Source: Crotalaria pallida
Taxonomy: Eukaryota > Streptophyta > Magnoliopsida > Fabales > Fabaceae
DNA: 64,000 bases
Assembly (NCBI GenBank): GCA_037953625.1
Contig: CM075650.1
Location: 123,549,706-123,613,705 of the forward strand
Direction of reading: 5' to 3'
Shown here: in pieces, positions 55,910 to 64,000 of the stretch
How positions within the stretch are numbered: position 1 is the first letter of the stretch
Layout of the letters: each line of letters starts with the position of its first letter
Position numbers and translations under genes: made by a program
The notes under the pieces: generated by a model
The model's database searches: none
What the model saw: only the letters and a program-made list of their open reading frames with translations
What the model was told of the DNA's origin: nothing

Positions 55910-56105
55910 CTAATAAGGGCACGGGGGTAAGCATATACACACACATAATCGACTAAGAATAACTGGAAATAAACATTCACATATAATCACGTTATCAACC
56001 AACATGTATATGCATATATATGATCAAGCCAAATTCATTTATAATTAAAGTCTTTAATTATAATGGCGTGATGCATGTCATCTCTCAATTCCTGAGATTC
56101 TCCAA

Positions 56106-56770
56106 CTAATCACTCTAACAGACGTCCATCCATAACCACAATGTATTCCCAGAATACAGTAAATACGTTATCAGAACGTATGGCGTACTTGCTCGAAAGT
56201 GATACACAACGTCACCCTATCTGGTGAACGACACATCGCAAAGATGTAATGATCACTTTGTGATACTTAACGCCGCTTCTCGTGCGAGCGTCACGTCGCG
56301 AAGACGTAATAACCACATCAACAGTATATCACATACTGGCCACATTGTCAACCTTAATGTGTCATCGAGCAAGCAGTAACATTTGGCACCCCAGAGGCCC
56401 TCCTCATGTTCCTCGAACATGACAAACGATAGCATACTTACTAATCACTCTCACGGACGTACATCCATAACCACAGTGTATTTCCAGAATACAATTAATA
56501 CGTTATCAGAACGTATGGCATACTTGCTCGAAAGTGATACACAACGTCACCCTATCTGGTGAACGACACATCGCAAAGATGTAATGATCACTTTGTGATA
56601 CTTAACGCCACTTCTCGTGCGAGCGTCACGTCACGAAGACGTAATAACCACATCAACAGTATATCACATACTAGCCACATTATCAACCTTAATATGTCAT
56701 CGAGCAAGCAGTAACATTTGGCACTCCCACAGGCCCTCCTCATGTTCCTCAAACATGACAAACGATAGCT
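56106..56770. repeat. Tandem duplication inside the LTR (period 335 bp)
   Basis: CTAATCACTC...GACAAACGAT at 56106-56440 is repeated at 56441-56770 with about 95% identity by eye. Each unit contains internal inverted words (GTTATCAGAACGTATGG, GGTGAACGACACATCGC, GCGAGCGTCACGTCGCG). Confidence 0.9.
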
Positions 56771-57002
56771 TATCACCATTCACCATGCATGAGTGCAATT
56801 AATAATTTCATTAATATTAGCCATTAGTCTCATCATTTGCATCACAAACACATTGTGGCAAGAGACAATATTAAACTCATCAAGCATGGCATAATTGATA
56901 ACCAACATTATCAATGAACTGAGTATATCATTTCCTTTAAATATAATTAGGTTTAAATAAAAATGGTTAAGTTGGAAATGGTATTTTTAAGTAATCTCAG
57001 AC

Positions 57003-57205
57003 TTGATACTCGAGTATTTGTTCAGATACTCGAGTAGTTCGTAGTGTTATAAAAAATTTTGCATCAGCTAACCCAGAATATTCAAGTAGTTCTTCAAATA
57101 CTCTAGTAGTTCCTCAGGCACTCGAGTATTAAACTGAACTCTGAACATTCTGCTTCAGACAATACTCGAGTATTTTCCATAATACTCGCGTATTTTCTGA
57201 CAGTA
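57003..57205. repeat. Cluster of ATACTCGAGTAT palindromes
   Basis: About eight copies of a 12-bp palindrome with an XhoI-type core (ATACTCGAGTAT, variants AATACTCGCGTAT and ATACTCTAGTAG), spaced about 20-40 bp. The organisation is the same as the GTAATCGATTAC clusters, but the word is different. Confidence 0.8.
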
Positions 57206-58100
57206 AATACACTACAAATTGGGTTTTAACATACCATTTTCGAATCTAACCAATCTTAACTTAAACCATTGATCAACAGAGCTTTATTTATGCATATTAA
57301 ACATGTCTCAACACATAAAACATGCCAATTAACAGATAATCCAAATCTCACATCAATTATGCATAAAAACATAAAACTCAACAACTTCAAGTACCAAACT
57401 CAAATATACTCATTGTTAACTTGATTTCAGCATCAATTAAGTTCACATGCAACATATCAAAATTGCTCCAACAAGTCTTAGAGTTCAATTTGGCCTCCAA
57501 GCCAAAATTCTATTTCAAACTAAGCCCTTAAAGCCTCATCGTGGCTCTCAACACAAATCACTACATTTTATCCTTATTCTAGTGAATGTATAGCTTCACC
57601 CTTGCCTCTAGTTCGTGAAGGAACAGAAACTTGACAGGAAAAAGCTCTAGAACCTCAAATCCCACAAACTCCTCACGTAACAGAGCAGCTTCAGTAAAGC
57701 ACCAAAATCGAATTGGTTGACACATGAAATGGAAATGAAAATTGGGAAATTTAGTTTTTATAAACTCTCTGCAACATATACCAACTAAAGAAACAAGTTT
57801 AAGATGTAATGATTGATTGAGCATACCAGAATCGAGCTTCAAAGTGAGCTCTAGGAATTAGTCCTCAGTTTTCTGCAGAATTGGAAACCGAATTTGGCAA
57901 GCTTCGTTCTCCTAGTACACACACCCTCTGCTCTCAAACTTAGTATCTTTGCAAAGCTCAATATGTAAGCTTTGCAATGGTGTATCACTCTCAACCTAAC
58001 TCTCAGGATCAAAGAAGAATTTTGGACATGAACTCAGGAACCCTAATCTGCGATTTTCAGAGCTTCAACATGCAAATGAGGCAAATCCTCAACCAAGACT

Positions 58101-58110
58101 TGCTTTTATA
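58101..58110 (-). promoter_or_regulatory. TATA box of the minus-strand LTR
   Basis: TATAAAAGCA on the minus strand, about 130 bp from the inferred LTR start, followed by leader-like sequence. It is consistent with the U3/R layout of a gypsy LTR. Confidence 0.45.
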
Positions 58111-58231
58111 GGCAAATTTGTGTGCCATGCAAGGTGACACATTGATCCCACTACGATTAGAGACGATTTCGTGGCAATTAACAAAGTGACTCAGTGGTTG
58201 ACTCATCAAACGCACTAACGTTGAGCAACTC

Positions 58232-58838
58232 TGTAACATCCCCAATTTCATAAAAATATAAAATATTTACATGTGTGATTGATTTTCTATCAAAATATAT
58301 TTGAATAATCATTATAGTGAATTTTGGTGAAAACATCACCCAAAGATCGTGCCATATCTCATTCGTTAACTGTTGGATCGTGCTCAAATTTGGAGACAGG
58401 CTTCCTAACCATCTTATCTTTAAATCCAACGGTGGAATTTGTATTTGGAGGTCAAAAAGTCTAGATAATTGATTACTAGAGCCAGTAATCGATTACCAAG
58501 GTCAAAATTTCAAGTCTGACCAATCTTAAGTGAGATAATTGATTACCAGATCATGGTAATCAACTACCACGACTTTGATGAGCCAACAGTAGGTCGGTTT
58601 GAGCACGAATGGCTGAGATTAATCCATTTTTCCACCACAAATTCGTGTAAATATCAACCTAGAACTGTGCTAGATTGATAATGATACTTGTGAGGGTTTA
58701 TTTTAAGGGTTTGAGTGCCATACTCTCTCCAATTCCATGAACAAACACTTAAACTCCTCTGAAAAACGAGTTTTTTGGTGTAAACTTGGTAGCTTTCGTT
58801 CTCCTTCTTCAAGTCACACAAAACCATGAATCATATAC
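58232..58838 (+). repeat. LTR fragment, plus strand
   Basis: Starts TGTAACATCCCCAATTTC, the same start word as the LTR at 13968, and contains GTAATCGATTAC variants at 58470-58570. It is cut at 58839 by another LTR start. The first bases overlap the end of the minus-strand LTR, so the exact border is ambiguous. Confidence 0.5.
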
Positions 58839-59371
58839 TGTAACACCCCAATTTGGACTTAGATTTTTCACTAAAAATTTGCGCCATTTTTTTAATTTAT
58901 AAACGTTACCAAAGTCAATTCATTTTAATTCTTTTACAAAAGTTTTTCATAAAACAATTTGATTCATTTGGTTTTCAAAATATTTTGTTCATAAACTCGC
59001 AACATAAAATTCCTTTCCAAAAAGAGATGTCACTAACACTTTTCCAAAAAGCTCCTTTTCGTGATGCCAAAATTATTCGTTGGTTAACTTGCGGAAAAAC
59101 ATTTAATTATTTAATGCACTTGATACATAACCAAAAAGAACTTCTTTAATTTCATTTAAATAATCCATGTTACAACTGGGGTTACATTCAGGATAGAGTA
59201 ATGATGTCCTACCCATCCAAAGATGGTATACAAAACAAGACTATACTAGACTAATAGTCTTCATCATTCCTCCACCACAATTGTCTGGAAGATTCCTTGA
59301 TTGCTGCTTCTGCTTCCTCCTCGTACGTGCGTCGTTTCGCGATCCTCTTTCGACTTGAGCAACCACTACTC
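58839..59371 (+). repeat. LTR fragment, plus strand, interrupted by copia element
   Basis: Starts TGTAACACCCCAATTTGG and continues to CCACTACTC, where the copia LTR begins. The remainder of this LTR would lie beyond the copia element, outside the window. Confidence 0.5.
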
Positions 59372-60978
59372 TGTAAGTTCCATGATGAATGTTTTGATAA
59401 TGACAAAGTGTTTTGAACAAGCTACAAAGATGTTGATCAAGTTTCAAGTTCAACAAGCAACAACAAACATCAAGTGAAGAAGAGAGAACAAGATCATGAA
59501 GACATAGTTTGAGTGTAATTGTAATTGTTTTATATTTTGCCTCTCAAGCTTCTTAGGTTCTTTTATTTTGATGAGTTTGGTTAGAGTTTATTTAGAGGGT
59601 AGTGAATCTCTATCATAGTCATGATTAAATCATAATTTGAGTTTTCACTTAACCTAGAATCAATAGGTGGCTTAAAGGTTTGAAAGGAAAGGTTTAGTTT
59701 TAAGAAAAAAAGTTTCTAACATGTGCAGTATGGATTTAATCGATTAAGTCATAATTTAATCGATTAATACTCGATTAAGCTGAAATTTAATCAATTAAAT
59801 ACTGCAGATCTGATTTTTAAAATACGATTTTCACTTCTCAAAATCAGTTTTCAAGTGCTACAACTTTTGGGTATTTTATATAAACTTTTTCCTAATCTTT
59901 GTGATCAATTAGAACACTTTTATAATCAATTTTACAAAGAATCAAGCCACTCTATTCTCTCTCAATTTCAAAGATCAAAAGCTTTCTATTTCATATTTCT
60001 TTGATCAAGAACCTTTGAATCTCTTATTGTGAATTGTCATAGCTATTGATTGAGATTCATAGGATTGTTATTGTATTTTCAATTGTGTTGTAATCTTTGC
60101 AAGAAGGCAAGCCAACTACAACAACAAAGAAGACTTGGTGTGTCGTTTATCATCAAGCAAGTTCATTCAAGCAATTGAAGAAGAAAGTCTTGGTTGTGAA
60201 TCAAGCAAAGTGAAGACTTGGTGTGTGGATTATCATCAAGCAAGTGAAGACTTGTTGTGTGGATTATCAACAAGGGGTAGAGGTTAGATTAGAGAGAAGA
60301 TCAATAGGATTACAAGGCAAGGGTGTGGTATCTCTTGTAGGCTAGCAAGAAGGGAGTCTTGTGAGGCATTTACTTGTAATTTTAGAACTCCAATTCCTCA
60401 TAGTGAAGAATCTCTCTTGGTTGAAGAGGGGACTGGATGTAGCTTTCAAGTGGATGAAAGTGAACCAGGATAAATCATTGTGTCGTATCTCTAAACTCTT
60501 ACTCTTTACATTCTTGTTGTTCATTGTGTTCTTGGTTGAAAACCTAGAAAGATTGATTTTCATAATTGATTGAATTGAATCTTTATTGTTCAAATTGATA
60601 AAGGGAAAATCATTTTCATAACCTAGGATAATCAATAAGAATATAGGTGTTAATTGTTTCCGCTGAATCTCTGATCTTACGTGTTGATTGATTGATTTTC
60701 GTATGCGATTGAAAAGTGATTTTTCAGTTTCTGATAGATTTAATCGATTAAGCATATTCATAATCGATTAAGTGAATTTGATTTTTCTGGTCTTAATCGA
60801 TTAGAATTCAGTTTAATCGATTAAAGGCTGTATAATTTGCAAAAATCATTTGTTTTGATTGTTTCGACTTGTTTCGTTCGAAAATCTTTCAAGGTTTCTT
60901 TTACACCTATTCAACCCCCCTTCTAGGTGTGTTCCTAGGGTTCCTTAGTTGTTTCAACCACCAATTGCGGTTTCCTCA
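59372..60978 (+). repeat. Left LTR of the copia element (1607 bp)
   Basis: Starts TGTAAGTTCCATGATGAATG and ends TTTCCTCA. It has two clusters of TTTAATCGATTAAG words (59733-59800 and 60738-60830), AAG(T/A)GAAGACTTGGTGTGT direct repeats near 60130-60260, and a TTCAACCCCCCTTCTAGGTG segment near the end typical of SIRE-like LTRs. Confidence 0.9.
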
Positions 60979-60980
60979 AT

Positions 60981-60992
60981 TGGTATCAGAGC
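60981..60992 (+). other. Copia primer binding site
   Basis: TGGTATCAGAGC lies within TCAATTGGTATCAGAGCTCGG directly after the LTR; tRNA-iMet type. Confidence 0.85.
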
Positions 60993-61050
60993 TCGGTCGA
61001 AAGACACGAGCATAAGAGCTTTTTCGTAAAGATCCTTTAAGAAAATCGCA

Positions 61051-62841
61051 ATGGGTTCTACGAATCCCTTTGGTGGTGAAGGTTATTCAATAAATCGTCC
61101 TCCATTGTTTGCCGGTGAAGGCTATGCATATTGGAAAGTTAGAATGAAAATCTTTATCCAAGCCATAGATAGTGAAATTTGGAAAGTAGTTGAAAAAGGT
61201 CCTCATATCCCCTCTAGTTTAGTTGAAGGCGTAGTACATTTAATCCCCGAGGATAAGTGGAAGGATGATGATAGAAAGAAAGTTCAATATGATTATAAAG
61301 CAAAGAATATCATTACCTCCGCTTTATCCTATGACGAGTTCTTTAGGGTTTCCCAATGTTCTAGTGCTAAGGAAATGTGGGACACTTTACAAGTGACTCA
61401 TGAAGGAACTAGTGAGGTTAGGAGAGCTAGATTGAATGCTTTAATGCATGATTATGAATTGTTTCAAATGCTTCCAAATGAATCTATTAATGATATGCAA
61501 AAGCGTTTTACTCACATTATTAACCATTTACTTGCTCTTGGTAAGACTTTCTTACAAGGTGAACTTTCTAACAAAGTGTTGAGATGTTTAGACAGGAATT
61601 GGCAACCAAAAGTAACGGCTATTGTTGAATCTAAAAACTTGGATGCTATGGATCTAGCAACACTCTTTGGAAAGCTTCAAGAACATGAAATGGAACTTGG
61701 ACGATTAAGTATCAATGAAGAGTCGGATAAGAACAAAGGAAGAAAGGGACTTGTTCTTAAAGTCAATAGATCATACAAAAAGAAAGAGAGTTCCGATGAT
61801 GATGATAGTGAAGATTCCGATTCGGATGTTGATGAAAAAGACATGAAACTTTTGCTAAGGAAGTTTGACAAATTTCTAAGGAGAAAAGGAAGGTTGAACA
61901 AAGACAAACGTAAAGAGAAGAATTCCCCACACTACAAGACCAAGACATCAAAAGAAGGTGTAGTTTGCCATGAATGTGGAAAACCCGGTCATCTCAAGTA
62001 CTCATGCTCTAGGTATCTCACTAAGAAGGAGAAAGACAAGAAAAATTCTAAATCTAAAAGAGCATACATAGTTTGGGATAGTGATGAAGATAACAAGAAA
62101 AGCACATCGAGTAGTTCATCGGATAATGAAGAAGCCGCATGTCTCAACTTCATAACTCTAGTAGATGATGAAGAACAAAGTTCAAATGATGAATCAAGTT
62201 ATCAAAGCGAGGAAAGCGATGTAAGTCATACTAAATCCGAAATTTCTTATAAATATGAATTGTTATATAATGCTTATGAAGAAATGCATGAACAACTTGA
62301 AAAACTAGCTTTGAAAAACATTGAAAGAAAGAAGCTCATTTTGAAACATCAAAAAGAGATTTTAGAACTTCAAAAACAAGTTGATTAGCTTAATCTTGAA
62401 AATAAAACTCTTGATCTTATATATGCTAGTTCTTCTTGTGATTGTGCTAGTAGAGTGAATATTGTGGTTGATTGTGAGAATTGCCAGTTGCTCAAAGATG
62501 AAAATGCTATTTTTAAAAATAAGCTTGCAAGTTTCACAAGTGGTGATATTAGATTGCGCACATTGTTAAATTTTCAAATAGAAAATTCAAACAAGTTTGG
62601 TTTGGGTTATACTAATGCTAAGAGTAATTCTCATAGAAATGTTGTTGATTTTTCTAAAGTTGATTTTTCAAATGCACCAACATGTTTCTATTGTGGTACT
62701 CATGGACATACTTCAAATGTGTGTTATATTAAAGTGCATGGTATACCTAAAGGAGATTTTGTTTGGATGAAAAAGGGTGAAAGTCCCTACACTAACAAAA
62801 ATGGATCCAAAACCATTTGGATACCAAAAGGCAAAGCATGA
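61051..62841 (+). pseudogene. Copia gag with one in-frame stop (445 + 150 codons)
   Basis: ATG at 61051 (MGSTNPFGGEGYSINRPP). A copia UBN2-type gag domain follows (residues about 20-230, with YAYWKVRMKIFI, SAKEMWDTLQ and RRARLNALMHDYE). Next come an acidic/basic linker, a CCHC knuckle CHECGKPGHLKYSC (about 306), a Ser/Asp/Glu-rich stretch and a coiled coil. A TAG at 62386-62388 stops the frame after 445 residues. The same frame then continues to 62841 with a second knuckle CFYCGTHGHTSNVC and a short basic tail. The single stop could be decay, or a read-through point separating two Gag forms. In autonomous relatives the protease and integrase would follow directly; here they are absent. Confidence 0.85.
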
Positions 62842-63592
62842 TTGTTTTGTAGGTATGATTGAAGAGCAAAGGGCTTACAAATGTTATTCATACATTTGCA
62901 TCTTCAATTGGTATTACATTTGCATCTCAAGTGAATGTCCTACAAAGTGGTAAAATGATATTGTTGAATATTTACAAATTGTTTAGTCTTCTCAATTGGT
63001 ATAATTGAATTGTTCTCAAATAGTATTACTTTTCTAAAGTTCAATTGGTATCATTGAGTGATGATTAGATGATTATCATGCTATTATTGTTGTGATATTT
63101 CTTTACATTGATGATATCTCAATTGGTATTATGACTTCTTAGTATTTCTATTGGTTCATAATTCATTGTTATATTTTCTTGCCAATTGGTATCACATTTC
63201 AAAGTATAGTACTTGTTATATTTCAATTGGTATCAATGTTGTGAAAAAATAAATGTGAATTTCTCTATTTTGGCTTAGTATTTTATATTTCAATTGGTAT
63301 ATATATTACTTTTTGATAATGCCAAAGGGGGAGAAATGGTATGTTTTGAAAAAAAAAACAAATGGGAGAAATGATATGTTTTTGTGGAGAAAGGTTGTTT
63401 TGTTGTTTTTATGTAGGTTGAGCTAAGTTGTTGAAGATAGGGGGAGAATCAAGCTTCTATCAATTGGATTTCAAATATCAAATGCATTGATTGAGGGGGA
63501 GCAAGTTTCTCACCAAGTGATCAAATTGTTAAAGCATCAACAACTTCAATCAAATTCAAAACATGGTTTGTCATTTTCAAAAAGGGGGAGAT
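62842..63592 (+). repeat. 3' internal region with repeated CAATTGGTAT words
   Basis: About eight copies of TTCAATTGGTAT or TCTCAATTGGTAT are scattered over 62900-63310, several extending to CAATTGGTATCA. A (GGGGGAG)-containing stretch leads to the polypurine tract. The word equals the sequence across the left LTR/primer-site junction (CTCAATTGGTATCAGAGC). No protein is encoded. Confidence 0.8.
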
Positions 63593-64000
63593 TGTAAGTT
63601 CCATGATGAATGTTTTGATAATGACAAAGTGTTTTGAACAAGATACAAAGATGTTGATCAAGTTTCAAGTTCAACAAGCAACAACAAACATCAAGTGAAG
63701 AAGAGAGAACAAGCTCATGAAGACATAGTTTGAGTGTAATTGTAATTGTTTTATATTTTGCCTCTCAAGCTTCTTAGGTTCTTTTATTTTGATGAGTTTG
63801 GTTAGAGTTTATTTAGAGGGTAGTGAATCTCTATCATAGTCAAGATTAAATCATAATTTGAGTTTTCACTTAACCTAGAATCAATAGGTGGCTTAAAGGT
63901 TTGAAAGGAAAGGTTTAGTTTTGAGAAAACAAGTTTCTAACATGTGCAGTGTGGATTTAATCGATTAAGTCATAATTTAATCGATTACTACTCGATTAAG
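63593..64000 (+). repeat. Right LTR of the copia element (partial)
   Basis: Starts TGTAAGTTCCATGATGAATG and follows the left LTR with only a few substitutions until the window ends in the TTTAATCGATTAAG cluster. Confidence 0.92.

Larger units (their letters stand above)
54742..58238 (-). repeat. Long gypsy-type LTR, minus strand (about 3.5 kb)
   Basis: Plus-strand borders are TGTTGTGACACCC and CTCTGTAACA, so in element orientation it runs TGTTACAGAG...GTGTCACAACA. A TATAAAAGC box lies about 130 bp inside the start (58101-58110). It contains a cluster of ATACTCGAGTAT palindromes, a 335-bp tandem duplication and a GC-rich open segment. The other LTR and most of the internal region are missing. 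Confidence 0.65.
59372..64000 (+). mobile_element. Gag-only SIRE-like copia retrotransposon, runs off the window
   Basis: Left LTR 59372-60978, primer site 60981-60992, gag 61051-62841, 3' repeat-rich region, polypurine tract (AAAAAGGGGGAGAT) at 63579-63592, and right LTR from 63593 to the window end. Internal length is only 2.6 kb, and integrase, RT and RNase H are absent. The two LTRs are nearly identical over the visible 408 bp, which points to a recent insertion. It disrupts the LTR fragment at 58839-59371. Confidence 0.88.

Overview
The window is plant nuclear DNA from a eudicot and most likely a legume. The evidence is AT-rich intergenic sequence, GT-AG introns in a 12-exon gene, plant MITEs, a Helitron, and SIRE-like copia LTRs loaded with TAATCGATTA palindromes. 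No prokaryotic, organellar or tRNA gene was recognised. The species cannot be fixed from sequence reading alone. || The one host gene that can be read with confidence is a purple acid phosphatase (PAP) of the Arabidopsis PAP1/PAP27 type. It lies on the minus strand at 26728-39461, with 12 exons and 619 codons. Exons 3-12 and their introns are duplicated almost identically at 2560-5968, without exons 1 and 2. The duplicated block is 1663-7905 and 25829-32053. One breakpoint sits at the loop of a 1 kb fold-back element and the other inside a MITE. Roughly 18 kb of transposons now separate the two copies. || Layout. 1-1204: left flank with a dispersed repeat. 1205-7905: fold-back element plus the partial PAP copy. 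8440-16802: gag-only gypsy-type element with 2.8 kb LTRs. 16803-20410: related, more decayed gag-only element. 20768-21277: MULE-type MITE with a 9-bp target duplication. 22228-25331: Helitron with minisatellite blocks. 25829-39461: full PAP gene, whose introns 1 and 2 hold at least six small transposons. 39682-47957: gypsy element of Tat type with a perfect 5-bp target duplication. It keeps gag-protease and a spliced antisense gene but has lost reverse transcriptase and integrase. It sits about 220 bp upstream of the PAP start codon, just behind the TATA box. 49432-59371: a pile of nested minus- and plus-strand LTRs and fragments. 59372 to the window end: copia element with gag only. || No reverse transcriptase, RNase H or integrase coding region was recognised anywhere, although five LTR families are present. 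All the LTR elements are therefore non-autonomous or truncated here and would depend on enzymes supplied elsewhere. Recurring themes are clusters of 12-bp palindromes in several LTR families, tandem repeats inside LTRs, and inverted-repeat elements at duplication breakpoints.
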